DNA of 64,000 nt from JAKFEW01 sp036675505 (GCA_036675505.1 JAKFEW010000047.1:1-64000), one strand, 5' to 3'; counted from the stretch's first letter, positions 48,637 to 58,876 are shown. Numbers and translations: made by a program. The notes: a model not told the origin generated them from the sequence alone.

Positions 48637-49986
48637 TCACAGCGGACAGCCGAAGGCGGCGGCGACGTCCGCGCCCGCGCGGATCGCGTCCTCATGGAAG
48701 CCGTTGCCGAAGTAGCTGCCGCAGAAGTAGGTGCGCCGCCCGCCGTTCGCCGCGGCCAGGGCGGCGCGCGAGGCCACCGCGGCGGGCCCGTAGCACGGGT
48801 GGGTGAAGCGGAACGTGCGCAGCACGCGGGCCGGGTCGATCGCCCGGCGCGCGTTGAGCGTCAGGAAGTACTGTTCGGCGGTGTCGCGGTGCCCCTGGAG
48901 CCGGTTCAGGTGGTAGGTCAGCGAGGGCGCCCCGGCGGCGTCCGCCTCGCCGCAGTAGTTCCATGAGGCCCACACCGCCCGGTTCTCGGGCATGACCCCT
49001 GCATCGGTGTGGAGCACGGCTTCGTTGGCCTGGTAGCGCCACGCGCCCAGCCACGCGGCCTCGTCGGGCGACGGGTCCGCCAGGAGCGCGAGCGCCTGGT
49101 CGGCGTGGGTCGCCACGACCACGTGATCGAAGGCCGCCGTCGAGCCGTCCGCGAGCGTCAGCCGCACCCCGTCCTCCCCGCGCGCGACGTGCGCCACGCC
49201 GGTGCCAAGGCGCAGCGCGCCACGGAGCTCGCGGGCGATGGCGTCGACGTACGTGCGGGCGCCGCCCTCCAGGTAGAGCCACTGCGGGCCGGCCTCGACG
49301 CTGAGCAGGCCGTGGTTGCGGAAGAACCCCAGCACGAAGGCCGCCGGCGCCGCCGGGAGGTCGGCGGGCGACGCCGACCAGATCGCCGCGCCCATGGGCA
49401 CGAGGTAGTCGCGCAGCAGCCCTTCGGAGAGCCCGAGCGAGCGGACGTAGTCGCCGAGGCTGGCATCGCCGAGGGCGCCGGCCTCCAGGTCGCGCGAGGC
49501 GCGGCGGAACAGCCGCAGGACGTCGCCCATCATCGGCACGAGCCCGCTTTGGGCGGCCGCGGCACCCCCCGGCACGAGGTTGAGCCGCTGGGCGAACGCG
49601 CCCGCCGGATCCCAGTTGAGGGCGTACTGCACGGCCCCGTCCGCCGAGGTGTAGCCGAAGGACATCTCGCTGGGGCTGATCACCATGCCGCCGAGGCGCT
49701 CGAGCAAGCGGTGCATGTGCGGGTAGTTCCGGTCGTTGAAGACCATGAAGCCGACGTCCAGCGCGGTGCCTGCGTCCGGCCCGTCCGGGACGACGAAGGT
49801 GTGGGCGTGGCCCCCCGCGAAGGGCGCGGCCTCGAAGAGCGTCACCGTATGCCGCTCCCGCATCAAGTACGCGGCCGTGAGGCCCGCCGCACCGGCGCCC
49901 ACGATGGCCACGCGGGCGCCAGGGGCGATGGGGCCCACCGGACCGAGGGCGCTCGCGTCGGCGCGTTGCTCCTCGACCTCGTCCAT
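48637..49986 (-). CDS. FAD-dependent amine-oxidase-like protein (COG2907 type)
   Basis: A 449-aa protein; ATG 49986 follows AGGGAG. The dinucleotide-binding motif VAIVGAGAAGLTAAYLMRER, then HTVTLFEAAPFAGGHAHT is followed by LDVGFMVFNDRNYPHMHRLL. The C-terminal FAD contact is YFCGSYFGNGFHEDAIRAG. These predicted oxidases usually sit with DUF1365 and cyclopropane-fatty-acid synthase genes; here they are absent. The substrate is unknown, perhaps lipid acyl chains. Confidence 0.9.
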   Translation of the reverse strand: MDEVEEQRADASALGPVGPIAPGARVAIVGAGAAGLTAAYLMRERHTVTLFEAAPFAGGHAHTFVVPDGPDAGTALDVGFMVFNDRNYPHMHRLLERLGGMVISPSEMSFGYTSADGAVQYALNWDPAGAFAQRLNLVPGGAAAAQSGLVPMMGDVLRLFRRASRDLEAGALGDASLGDYVRSLGLSEGLLRDYLVPMGAAIWSASPADLPAAPAAFVLGFFRNHGLLSVEAGPQWLYLEGGARTYVDAIARELRGALRLGTGVAHVARGEDGVRLTLADGSTAAFDHVVVATHADQALALLADPSPDEAAWLGAWRYQANEAVLHTDAGVMPENRAVWASWNYCGEADAAGAPSLTYHLNRLQGHRDTAEQYFLTLNARRAIDPARVLRTFRFTHPCYGPAAVASRAALAAANGGRRTYFCGSYFGNGFHEDAIRAGADVAAAFGCPL

Positions 49987-50149
49987 GGGGCTCCCTGTCT
50001 TTTTCGACACCTCCCAGCGGGTTACATCTTAGTCGAGCCAGCGTCCGCCGTACAACCGAATGTCGAGGGCCGCCGGTTTGGAAATGTTATGATGTCCCGT
50101 CAGATTTTGCAGGCCGTAAATGCCATTTCCCGAGCCAGGAGCTTATGCC

Positions 50150-50800
50150 ATGCGCCGTTTTGCCATCCCTGTCGCCATGATCGCGCTCGCCGCCGGATGT
50201 GGCCCTACCGGCGTCCCGTCGCCCGGCGCTTCGCCGTCGTCCCCTTCGCCGGCGCCCAGCGCGTCCGGCAAGGCCTCCGCGGCGCCCGGTGCGTCGGCCT
50301 CGACGGTGGCAACGCCGACGCCGGCCCCCACCGCAGTGCCGGTTACGCTCAAGCTGACCATCGACGGCAAGCCGGCCCAAGTCGAACCGCTCGCCTACTT
50401 GCTGCCCGTGGTCGTCACGGGCAACACCTCGTTCTTCTGGAACGTCGGCACCTTCGCCAAGAGCGGCGAAGCGAACATCGGCCAGGGCTACGGCATCCTG
50501 AAAGAGGGCGAGGGGAACGTGACGCTGCACATGAAGTACGTCGGCGAGTCGACCGGCGCCGCGGCGCTGCGCACGATGACGGACGCGGAGTTCAAGTCGG
50601 GCGTGAACATGACCTACAAGGAAGGCCCCAAGACCTTGACCTGGTACGCGAACGCGCAAAACTACTCGACCGGATCGTTGACGGTCGAGGGGGGTGTCGT
50701 GACCTTCAAGCTGACCGCCACGATCGCGGGTGACGCGAAGGCCAACGACGGGACCACGCGGAAGTTCGACATCGAGATCGTCGGGTTGCCCAAGCCCTAG
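50150..50800 (+). CDS. Lipoprotein of unknown function
   Basis: A 216-aa protein with lipobox ALAAGC; ATG 50150 follows CAGGAG. A Pro/Ser/Ala linker leads to a beta-rich domain (VTLKLTIDGKPAQVEPLAYL; GNTSFFWNVGTFAKSGEANI; MKYVGESTGAAALRTMTDAE). No family recognised. It is convergent with the RND pump operon (adjacent stops at 50800/50801). Confidence 0.75.
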   Translation: MRRFAIPVAMIALAAGCGPTGVPSPGASPSSPSPAPSASGKASAAPGASASTVATPTPAPTAVPVTLKLTIDGKPAQVEPLAYLLPVVVTGNTSFFWNVGTFAKSGEANIGQGYGILKEGEGNVTLHMKYVGESTGAAALRTMTDAEFKSGVNMTYKEGPKTLTWYANAQNYSTGSLTVEGGVVTFKLTATIAGDAKANDGTTRKFDIEIVGLPKP

Positions 50801-52258
50801 CTAGCCTCCAGCGACGCCCCTTCGCCATCCCCCGCCCAGGGCCTGGTAGAGGTTGACCACGGCCTGTTGCAGCAGCTTCCGGCGCTCGATCACCTCCATC
50901 TCGGCCTCCAGCAGGTCGCGCCGGACCAGCAGGACCTCGACGTAGTCCGCGCGCGCCGCCTTGAAGAGCACGGTCGACATCTCGACGGACCGCTTCAGCT
51001 TCTCCACCTGCTTCACCCGCAAGGCGTAGCCGGCCTGGACGTTCTCGAGGTTCGCGAGCTGGTTCGTGACGTCCGTGAACGCCTGCAGCACCGCCCGCTC
51101 GTAGCCGATCACCGCCGACACCTGGCGCGCGTCGGCCGAGCGGTACTCGGCCTCGATCGCCGCCCGGTTCAGCACCGGCGCGATCAGGTTGCCGCCCAGT
51201 GCTGCCGCCAACGACTCCGGGATCGCCAGCAGGTGCGCAGGGTTGAAGGCCTTGAAGCCGGCTTTCGCGTCGATGGTCAGCGCCGGGAAGAAGGCCGCGC
51301 GCGCGGCCGCCACCTCCAGCTTCGCCGCGCCCAGCGCCAGCTCGGCTTGCCGCACGTCCGGCCGGTTCGCGAGCAGCGCCGACGGCACGCCGGCGCGCAG
51401 CAGCGGCGGCAGGGGGGCGTCGAGCTCGCGCACCTGCCGCGCGACGGCCTGCGGGTAGCGGCCCACCAGGAAGTTGATGCGGTTCTGGACCTGCACCTGC
51501 TCTTGCTCGAACTCCGGGCGCAGCGAGCGATTCTTGAGCACCTCGGCTTCGAAGCGCTGCACGGCGAGCTCCGTCACGCGCGCGGCCTGCTTCTCGATCT
51601 TGATCAGCGCCAGCGCCCGGGCCTGGATCGCGATGTTGCGGTCCAGCACCGCGAACTTCGCGTCGAGCGCCAGGAGGTCGTAGTACGACCGCGCGATCTC
51701 CGCAACCAGCTGCGTCACGACGAAGTTCCGGCCCTCGAGGCCGGCCGCGTAGCGCGCGTCCGCCGCCGCGGCGTCGGCGCGCAGCTTGCCCCAGACGTCG
51801 ACCTCCCACGAGGCCACGAGCCCGAAGCCGAAGTCGCCGAGCGGGTTCGACAGCTCATGCGCCTCGTCGCTCGTGCCCTGGCTGGTGTACCTCCCGACCC
51901 GGTCGGCCCCGAGGCCCGCGTCCGCGCGCACCTTGGGCCGGTACTCGCCGTGCTTCGCGGAGGCTTCGTTCTGGAGGATCACCAGCTCCTGGATGCGGAG
52001 GTTCAGCTCCTGGTTCTTGCCCAGCGCCTCATCGATCAGCGTGCGCAGCGCCGGGCTCGGGAAGACGTCGCGCCAGCTGCGGGTGGCGAGCCCTTCACCC
52101 ATGGCCGCCGAGGGCTGGGGCGCGGGGTAAGAGGCCGGCAACTGGGCGGCAGGCTCCGCCTCGCGGTTGCGCACCAGCGCCGGGACGCAGGCGGTCGCGA
52201 GCAGGCACGCTGCCGCCAGTACGGCCAGGGCGGCGGCGCGGCGTAGCTTACGCGGCAT
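50801..52258 (-). CDS. Outer-membrane efflux factor (OprM/TolC type)
   Basis: A 485-aa lipoprotein (lipobox LLATAC) with the two OEP repeats of RND-type outer-membrane channels: SWRDVFPSPALRTLIDEALG, then LVASWEVDVWGKLRADAAAA in repeat 1 and NRPDVRQAELALGAAKLEVA, RAAFFPALTIDAKAGF in repeat 2. It forms the trimeric exit duct. ATG 52258 overlaps the end of the pump gene by 11 nt, the third gene of a leftward operon. Confidence 0.96.
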   Translation of the reverse strand: MPRKLRRAAALAVLAAACLLATACVPALVRNREAEPAAQLPASYPAPQPSAAMGEGLATRSWRDVFPSPALRTLIDEALGKNQELNLRIQELVILQNEASAKHGEYRPKVRADAGLGADRVGRYTSQGTSDEAHELSNPLGDFGFGLVASWEVDVWGKLRADAAAADARYAAGLEGRNFVVTQLVAEIARSYYDLLALDAKFAVLDRNIAIQARALALIKIEKQAARVTELAVQRFEAEVLKNRSLRPEFEQEQVQVQNRINFLVGRYPQAVARQVRELDAPLPPLLRAGVPSALLANRPDVRQAELALGAAKLEVAAARAAFFPALTIDAKAGFKAFNPAHLLAIPESLAAALGGNLIAPVLNRAAIEAEYRSADARQVSAVIGYERAVLQAFTDVTNQLANLENVQAGYALRVKQVEKLKRSVEMSTVLFKAARADYVEVLLVRRDLLEAEMEVIERRKLLQQAVVNLYQALGGGWRRGVAGG

Positions 52259-55200
52259 GCACGAGCACCTCGGTCACGGGCTCTTCATCCTCGTCGCTGA
52301 CGAGCTTCTTGCGCTCCGCCAGGCTGCCGAAGATGTAGTAGAGGCCGGGGATGAGGATCGCCCCGATGATGGTGCCAAGCACCATCCCGCCCAGGGCCGA
52401 GGAGCCGATCGTGCGGTTGCCGATGGCGCCCGGGCCGGTCGCGACGACCAGCGGCAGCAGGCCCGCGATGAAGGCCAGCGAGGTCATCAGGATCGGGCGG
52501 AAGCGGACCCTGGCGCCTTCGATCGCCGCCTCGGCGACCGACAGGCCCTGGTGGTGCTTCTGGACGGCGAACTCGACGATCAGGACGGCGTTCTTGCCGA
52601 GCAGGCCGATCAGCATGATCACGCCGATCTGCGCGTAGACGTCGTTGGCGAGTCCCATGTACTTGAGCAACGCGTACGACCCGAGCACCCCGGGCGGCAA
52701 CGAGAGGATCACGGCGAACGGCAGCAAGAAGCTCTCGTACTGGCCCGCGAGCACCAGGTAGACGAAGCCGACCACGACCAGCATCAGGACGATCGACTCG
52801 TTGCCCTTCTGCGCCTCCTGGAACGACAAGCCTTCCCAGCCGATGCCGTAGCCGCGCGGCAGGGTCGTAGCTGCCACCTCCTTGACCGCGGCGATCGCGT
52901 CGCCGCTGGAGTAGCCCTTGGCGGCATCGCCGCGGATGGTCGCCGCGTTGTACAAGTTGTAGCGCGTGACCTCGTTCGGGCCGACCGTCTTGCGCAGCTT
53001 CATGAACGCGGCGTAGGGCACCATGTCGCCGCGATCGTTCTTGACGAAGTAGTTCATGAGGTCCGACGGCACGCGCCGGAACTCCGGCGAGGCCTGCACG
53101 TACACCTTGAAGAAGTTGCTGAACCGGATGAAGCCTTGCTCGTAGGTCGAGCCGATCAGGATGTCCAGGTTCTCCATCAGGTCCTTGATCGTCAAGCCCT
53201 TCTGCATCGCCGCCTCGTTGTCGATTTGCAGCTCGTACTGCGGGTAGTTGGCGGCGTAAAAGGAGAACAGGCCGGTCAGCTCCTGGCGCTTGCCCAGGTT
53301 CGCCATGAACTCCTTGTTGACCTCGTCGAACGAGAAGTAGTCGCCGGTGTTGGTCTTGTCGAGCAGGCGCAGCGAGAAGCCGCCCGCCTCGCCGTAGCCC
53401 GGCACCGCGGGGGGCTCGAAGAACTCGATGTTCGCGCCGAGGCCCCTGGATTTCTCCTCGAGCTCCTCGATGATCTGGCGGATGCCCTGCTTGCGCTCGG
53501 ACCAGTCCGTGAGGTCGATCATGCAGGTGCCGGCGTTCGAGCCGCGGCCCTCCGTGAGCACCTCGTAGCCGGCCAACGAGGTGACCGAGGCGACGCCCTC
53601 GACCTTCTTCGCGATCACCTGGAGCTGGCGCGAGACGTCGTTGGTCTGCTCGAGCGTCGTGCCCGGCGGCGTCTGGATGATGCCGTAGATCATGCCCTGG
53701 TCCTCGCTCGGCACGAAGCCGTCGGGCAGGACACGGCCCAGGTAGACGGTGCCGGCCACGGCGATCGCCAGCATGCCGACCGTGAGCACGCGCCTGGTCA
53801 CGATCCGCCGCAGCAGCGCGACGTACAGGTCCGTGAGGCGCTCGAAGCTGCGGTTGAACCAGCCGAGGAACAGGCTGAGCGGCGTGCGCCGCCTCGCCCG
53901 CCCATGGAGCGGGCGCAGGATCATGGCGCACAGGACCGGCGTGAGCGTGAGCGCCACGATGCCGGAGAGGATGATCGACGAGGCCATCGTGAGCGAGAAC
54001 TGGCGGTAGAACTCGCCGATCGGCCCGTCGATGAAGCACAGCGGCACGAACACGGCCGTCATGACGAGCGTGATGGCGACGATGGCGCCACTGATCTCGC
54101 CTAGCACCATCTTCACGGCGTCGGCCGGCGAGACGTACGCCTGCTCCATCTTCGCATGCACCGCCTCGACCACGACGATCGCGTTGTCGACGACGATGCC
54201 GATCGCGAGCACCAGGGCGAAGAGCGTGATCAGGTTGATCGTGGCGCCGAAGCCGCGCATCACCGTGAAGGCGCCGATCAGCGACACCGGCACGGCCAGG
54301 GTCGGGATCAAGGTCGATCGCCAGTCGCCCAGGAAGATGAAGACGACGAGCGCCACCAGCACGAAGGCCTCGCCCAGCGTGTGCAGCACCTGCGCGATCG
54401 AAGCGTCGAGGAAGCGCGAGACGTCGTAGCTGAGCTCGAAGTCCATCCCCGGCGGGAAGGATTCCTTCCGCAACTCCTCGAGCTTCGCCTTGACGTCCTG
54501 GATCACCTGGCGCGCGTTGCTGCCGTAGGACTGCTTGAGCACGATCGAGGCGGACGGGTGGCCGTCGATGTTCGAGTAGATGTCGAAGAACTCGCTGCCG
54601 AGCTCGACCTTCGCGAGATCCTTGAGCCGCAAGAACTCGCCGTTGGGGTTGGCGCGGACGATGATGTTCTCGTACTCCTCGGGCTTGTTGTAGCGCCCCT
54701 TGTACGTCAGGCAGTATTCGGTCGCGTTGGACGTCATGCCCGTCGCCTGGCCCAGCCGGCCCGGCCGGCCGATCACGCTCTGCTCCTCCAGCGCCTTCAT
54801 GACTTCGTTGGTCGCGACGTTGTAGGCGCGCATGCGGTCGGGGTTCAGCCAGACGCGCATGGCGTAGGTGCGCGAGCCGAGGATGCGGGTCTGGGCGATG
54901 CCTGGGACGCGGCTCAGCTCGGGCAGCAAATTCACGCTGGCGAAGTTGAACAGGAACTTCTGGTCGGCGGCCTTGTCCTTGCTGTACAAGTTGATGTTCA
55001 TCAACATGCTCGGCCGCACCGGGTTGACGATCACGCCTTCGAGCTGGACGAGCGGCGGCAGCTTGTTGGCGACCTGGTCCACGCGGTTCTTGACCTGGAC
55101 CAGCGCGTCGTTCGGGTCGGTGCCCAGGTCGAAGATGACCTGAATCGTCGCCTCGCCGGCGCTGGTCGCGTCGGACATGATGTAGCTCATGCCTGGCACG

Positions 55201-55412
55201 CCATTGATCGACCGCTCCAGGGTGATCAGCGACGACTGGATCAGCACGTCCGCGCTGGCGCCGGGGTAGGCCAGCGAGACCATGACGCGCGGCGGGGCGA
55301 TCTCGGGGAACTGCGAGACCGGCAGCGCGCCGAGCGAGAGCAGGCCCACGAAGACGACCAGGACCGACAGGACGATCGCGAGGACCGGTCGGCGGAGGAA
55401 CTTCTCAAACAC
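52248..55412 (-). CDS. RND multidrug efflux inner-membrane pump (HAE1/AcrB type)
   Basis: A 1054-aa protein with the AcrB plan: N-terminal VLAIVLSVLVVFVGLLSLGA, the porter-domain signature QVKNRVDQVANKLPPLVQ, the proton-relay helix LFALVLAIGIVVDNAIVVVE (with adjacent Asp residues), and the C-terminal repeat MLIGLLGKNAVLIVEFAVQK. It exchanges protons for hydrophobic drugs in the periplasm. GTG 55412 follows GGAGTGA, 6 nt after the adaptor stop. Confidence 0.97.
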   Translation of the reverse strand: MFEKFLRRPVLAIVLSVLVVFVGLLSLGALPVSQFPEIAPPRVMVSLAYPGASADVLIQSSLITLERSINGVPGMSYIMSDATSAGEATIQVIFDLGTDPNDALVQVKNRVDQVANKLPPLVQLEGVIVNPVRPSMLMNINLYSKDKAADQKFLFNFASVNLLPELSRVPGIAQTRILGSRTYAMRVWLNPDRMRAYNVATNEVMKALEEQSVIGRPGRLGQATGMTSNATEYCLTYKGRYNKPEEYENIIVRANPNGEFLRLKDLAKVELGSEFFDIYSNIDGHPSASIVLKQSYGSNARQVIQDVKAKLEELRKESFPPGMDFELSYDVSRFLDASIAQVLHTLGEAFVLVALVVFIFLGDWRSTLIPTLAVPVSLIGAFTVMRGFGATINLITLFALVLAIGIVVDNAIVVVEAVHAKMEQAYVSPADAVKMVLGEISGAIVAITLVMTAVFVPLCFIDGPIGEFYRQFSLTMASSIILSGIVALTLTPVLCAMILRPLHGRARRRTPLSLFLGWFNRSFERLTDLYVALLRRIVTRRVLTVGMLAIAVAGTVYLGRVLPDGFVPSEDQGMIYGIIQTPPGTTLEQTNDVSRQLQVIAKKVEGVASVTSLAGYEVLTEGRGSNAGTCMIDLTDWSERKQGIRQIIEELEEKSRGLGANIEFFEPPAVPGYGEAGGFSLRLLDKTNTGDYFSFDEVNKEFMANLGKRQELTGLFSFYAANYPQYELQIDNEAAMQKGLTIKDLMENLDILIGSTYEQGFIRFSNFFKVYVQASPEFRRVPSDLMNYFVKNDRGDMVPYAAFMKLRKTVGPNEVTRYNLYNAATIRGDAAKGYSSGDAIAAVKEVAATTLPRGYGIGWEGLSFQEAQKGNESIVLMLVVVGFVYLVLAGQYESFLLPFAVILSLPPGVLGSYALLKYMGLANDVYAQIGVIMLIGLLGKNAVLIVEFAVQKHHQGLSVAEAAIEGARVRFRPILMTSLAFIAGLLPLVVATGPGAIGNRTIGSSALGGMVLGTIIGAILIPGLYYIFGSLAERKKLVSDEDEEPVTEVLVHAA

Positions 55413-55418
55413 GGCGAA

Positions 55419-56501
55419 TCACTCCACGGGCACGTCGAGGTGCGCGAGCACCTCTTCGGGCTTCTGGTAGGCGGGCGCGATCTCGCTGCCGTCCTGCACC
55501 TTGCGCAGCCCCTCGAAGAGGATCCGGTCCTGCTCGCTCAGGCCGCTCGCGACCAGGAAGGTCTCGGTCGTCTCCGCCGCGGTCGTGATCAGGCGCGACC
55601 TGATGACGTTCTTCTCGTCCACGACGTAGACGTACTTCTTGTCGAGCACGTCGAAGGTCGCCTTCTTCGGGATGAGCAGGGCATCGTTGACCGGTAGCTT
55701 CATGAGCACCTTGCCGGTCTCGCCGTGCCTGAGCAGGCCCTCGGGGTTCGGGAAGGTCGCCCGGAAGGGGATGGTGCCGTTCTCGACGTTGAAGTCGGCG
55801 ATGATCGTCTCGATTTTGCCGGGCCGGCTGTAGGTCTTGCCGTTCGCCATGAGGAGCTGCACCGCCGAGGGGTTCTGCTTCGACGACCGCGATTTGAGGT
55901 CGAGGTACTCGGCCTCCGAGACGTTGAAGTACACCCAAATCTTGCTGTTGTCGGACAGCGTGGTCAGCGTGTCGCCTTCGGCGAGCAGGCTGCCGCGCCG
56001 CACTTGCAGCTGGCCCATGATCCCGTCGAACGGGGCGCGGATCAGCGTGAAGTCCTTGTGTGCGTCGGCGAGCGAGAGCTCGGCCTTGGCCTTGTCGTAG
56101 TTGGCCTTGGCGAGCGCGAACTCGTTCGGCGATACGATCTGCTTGTCGGCGAGCATCTTCGCGTTCGCGAGCTCGACCCGCGCGCGCGCAAGCTCCGCCT
56201 TCGCCTTCTGGGCCTCGGCCTGGTAGATGAGGGGCTGGATCTGGAACATCTTGGCGCCGCGCCGGACCGCCTGGCCCTCGTCGACGAAGGTGTCCTGGAG
56301 GTAGCCCCGCTCGAGCGCACGGAGATCGACGTGCTGGATGGCGCGGATCCTCGCCACATACTCCTTCGTGAGCTCCGTCGATTTCCGCAGCGGGTGGGTG
56401 ACGGGGAACTTCACAGGTTCCTCGGCGTGGTGGCCCTCGGAATGGCATCCCTGCACCCAGAGCGCAGCCAACGCGGTGGCGACAATGGCGAAGCGGTTCA
56501 A
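55419..56501 (-). CDS. RND periplasmic adaptor (membrane fusion protein)
   Basis: A 360-aa lipoprotein (ALWVQGC) with the AcrA-type order: lipoyl half (YVARIRAIQHVDLRALERGY, FVDEGQAVRRGAKMFQIQPL), hairpin helices, lipoyl half 2 (FTLIRAPFDGIMGQLQVRRG) and beta-barrel (NSKIWVYFNVSEAEYLDLKS). The TTG at 56501 follows AGAGGG. It is the first gene of the pump operon, divergent from the two-component system. Confidence 0.95.
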   Translation of the reverse strand: MNRFAIVATALAALWVQGCHSEGHHAEEPVKFPVTHPLRKSTELTKEYVARIRAIQHVDLRALERGYLQDTFVDEGQAVRRGAKMFQIQPLIYQAEAQKAKAELARARVELANAKMLADKQIVSPNEFALAKANYDKAKAELSLADAHKDFTLIRAPFDGIMGQLQVRRGSLLAEGDTLTTLSDNSKIWVYFNVSEAEYLDLKSRSSKQNPSAVQLLMANGKTYSRPGKIETIIADFNVENGTIPFRATFPNPEGLLRHGETGKVLMKLPVNDALLIPKKATFDVLDKKYVYVVDEKNVIRSRLITTAAETTETFLVASGLSEQDRILFEGLRKVQDGSEIAPAYQKPEEVLAHLDVPVE

Positions 56502-56733
56502 TGGTTCCCTCTTTCACGCGAGCGCGATCTCTCGAACAGTCTGCATCACGGCCCGGAGAGGAACCGAAGAGTACGACGAGAATTTGCAGAGAACGGGCAG
56601 GCGCCGCGCCGGGCCGCGCACAACCAGGCGACCCCGGATGATCGACCCGACCTTGCCGCTGGTTCTCGCTGAACTCTAAGGATCCCGCGTTAGCCTCGGC
56701 GGAGGTCTTCCGACGAGGCCAGCACGGTGTACC
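56502..56733. promoter_or_regulatory. Divergent regulatory region between pump operon and two-component system
   Basis: 232 bp separating the TTG of the adaptor and the ATG of the response regulator. It must hold both promoters and, by position, the binding sites of the OmpR-type regulator. I could not pick out convincing direct repeats. Confidence 0.4.
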
Positions 56734-57435
56734 ATGACGAGCGTGACGACCGATCCCTCAAACAAGCTGCGGATCCTCGTGGTGGAGGACGAGGCGGCCA
56801 TCGCGGAGTTCCTCGCCACCGAGCTGCGCTTCGAGGGCTTCGAGGTGCGCGTGGAGCGAGACGGGATGCGGGGCATGATCGCAGCCCGGCAAAACCCGCC
56901 GGACCTGATTTTGCTGGATCGGATGCTGCCTGGCGTCGACGGCCTGGAGTTCTGCCGTCGGATTCGCAGCAGCTCCGACGTGCCGATCATTATGCTGACC
57001 GCGAAGGGCGACCTCCTCGACCGGGTCGAAGGGCTGAACACGGGGGCGAACGACTACGTGGCGAAGCCCTTCCACTTCGAGGAGCTGCTCGCCCGCGTCA
57101 ACGCCCAGCTCCGGGCGTCGCGGCCCGCCCCCAAGGCCGTTTACCGCGTGGGCGACCTGTCGCTCGACCCGGCCACGCGGGAAGTGCGGCGGGGAGACAG
57201 CCTCATCGAGTTGACGCCCCGCGAGTTCGGGCTCCTGGCGTACATGATCCGCCATCCGCGCCAGGTGCTCACGCGCGACCAGATCCTCGAGGCCGTGTGG
57301 GGCTTCGATTTCGGCGGCGAGGGCGGCGTCGTCGAGGTGTACGTGCGCTACCTGCGCGCGAAGCTCGAGCGCGACGGGTTGCCGCGCCTCTTCCACACCG
57401 TGCGCGGGGTCGGCTACATCTTGAAGGAGCGCTAG
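56734..57435 (+). CDS. OmpR-family response regulator
   Basis: A 233-aa protein. Receiver: ILVVEDEAAIAEFLATELRF, phospho-Asp in LILLDRMLPGVDG, Thr in MLTAKG, Lys in VAKPFHFEELLARV. Winged helix: VRRGDSLIELTPREFGLLAY, VLTRDQILEAVWGFDFGGEG, YVRYLRAKLERDG, TVRGVGYILKE. Co-transcribed with the kinase 5 nt downstream and divergent from the RND operon, which it probably controls. Confidence 0.96.
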   Translation: MTSVTTDPSNKLRILVVEDEAAIAEFLATELRFEGFEVRVERDGMRGMIAARQNPPDLILLDRMLPGVDGLEFCRRIRSSSDVPIIMLTAKGDLLDRVEGLNTGANDYVAKPFHFEELLARVNAQLRASRPAPKAVYRVGDLSLDPATREVRRGDSLIELTPREFGLLAYMIRHPRQVLTRDQILEAVWGFDFGGEGGVVEVYVRYLRAKLERDGLPRLFHTVRGVGYILKER

Positions 57436-57440
57436 CCGAG

Positions 57441-58844
57441 GTGACCATCCGGCTACGGCTCACGTTCTTGATCACCGCGTTGCTCGGGGCGGTGGGGCTT
57501 TTGTGGGGCGTCGCGCTCGTCGGCGGGCTGTGGCTGACGCTCGGTCGCATCGCCGAGACCGACGTGCGCGACAAGGTCCATGTGATCGAGGATTACCTCG
57601 TCGACCTCGACCGCGAGCTGCGGCGCGATGGACGGCAGCTCGCGCTCACGTCGTTCGACGCCCTGCCCCGGGCATTCTCGGACGACGGCATGTTCCTGCA
57701 GCTCACCGCGCCCGACGGGGCACCGCTCAACCGCAGCCCCAACCTCGGTGACCGCCGGCTGCCGTTGCCGACGAGCGCTGAGCTCACCCAGATCGACCTC
57801 GACGTCGGCCGGCCCGGCGGCCCCCGCGAGGCGTTGATGGCGGCCCGCCCCCTTGTGCTGCCGGGACGCGGGAACGTCGGTTGGGTCCTGGCGGCCTACC
57901 CCCTGGAGCGGCATGAGCGCACGGTGTCGCGCTTCGCGGCCATGGCCGGCGCCAGCTGGCTGCTCTTCGTGAGCGTCGCGGTCATGCTCGGCTACTACTT
58001 CGCCGGCCGGGCGCTCGCACCCGTGGTCGCCATGACGGAGGGCGTCGAGCGCTTGAGCTCGACCGAGCTCCCGTGGCGGGTGCCGATCAACCACCCGCCC
58101 CAGGACGAGATCGATCGGCTCGGCTCGACGTTCAATGCGCTTTTCGAGCGCCTCGAGTCCACGTTCGAGGCGAAGCGCCGCTTCGTCGCCGACGCCTCAC
58201 ACGAGCTGAAGACGCCGCTCACCGCGATCCTGGGCAACCTCAGGCTGATCCGGGCGCGGGGACCCGCTCACCCGACCGAGATCCCCGCCTGGGCCGATGC
58301 AGCCAGCCGTGAGGCGGAGCGGCTGGAGCGACTCGTCGAGAGCCTCCTGGTGCTGGCTCGGTCGGGCGAGGGCAGGCTCGCGCTCGAGCGGCTGCCGGTC
58401 GACCTCGCGGAGGTCGCGCGCGAGGTCGTCGCCGAGTTCCGGACCCTGGCATCGCGCGTCACGTTCGTCGGCGATGAGCGCGCCTGGGTGATCGGCGACC
58501 GCGACCGGCTCAAGCAGGTCGCGATCAACCTCGTGGACAACGCCTTGCGCGCCACGCGCGAGGCGGGCGAGGTGGAGGTGCGCGTCGAGCCTGGTCGCGA
58601 GGTCGTGCGGCTAATCGTCAAGGACACCGGCATCGGCATGCCGCCCGAGGCGCTCCCGCGGATCTTCAACCGCTTCTACCGGGTCGATGAGGCCCGTGAT
58701 CGCGCCTACGGCGGCTCGGGGCTCGGCCTCGCGATCACGGCCGCGCTGGTCGAAGACCACGAGGGCAGCATCGACGTGGAGAGCACGGAGGGCGTGGGCA
58801 CCCGCTTCGAGGTGCGCTTGCCCGCGGCCCACGCCGATATCTGA
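57441..58844 (+). CDS. Membrane sensor histidine kinase
   Basis: A 467-aa protein starting at GTG 57441. Two membrane helices (LITALLGAVGLLWGVALVGG and AGASWLLFVSVAVMLGYYFA) flank a periplasmic domain of about 140 residues. HAMP follows, then HisKA with FVADASHELKTPLTAILGNL, N box NLVDNALRATREAG, G1 DTGIGMPPEAL, F box FNRFYR and G2 GGSGLGLAITAALVEDHEGS. It forms a pair with the preceding regulator. Confidence 0.96.
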   Translation: MTIRLRLTFLITALLGAVGLLWGVALVGGLWLTLGRIAETDVRDKVHVIEDYLVDLDRELRRDGRQLALTSFDALPRAFSDDGMFLQLTAPDGAPLNRSPNLGDRRLPLPTSAELTQIDLDVGRPGGPREALMAARPLVLPGRGNVGWVLAAYPLERHERTVSRFAAMAGASWLLFVSVAVMLGYYFAGRALAPVVAMTEGVERLSSTELPWRVPINHPPQDEIDRLGSTFNALFERLESTFEAKRRFVADASHELKTPLTAILGNLRLIRARGPAHPTEIPAWADAASREAERLERLVESLLVLARSGEGRLALERLPVDLAEVAREVVAEFRTLASRVTFVGDERAWVIGDRDRLKQVAINLVDNALRATREAGEVEVRVEPGREVVRLIVKDTGIGMPPEALPRIFNRFYRVDEARDRAYGGSGLGLAITAALVEDHEGSIDVESTEGVGTRFEVRLPAAHADI

Positions 58845-58876
58845 GGCCACCGGCGCGCCTGGGGGGCTTTGCGCGG

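Noticed and set aside
52285..54104. Long open frames opposite and beside the RND pump gene
   Set aside because: They are overlaps of the pump gene in other frames: Arg/His/Gly-rich, without ribosome-binding sites, and common in high-GC DNA.
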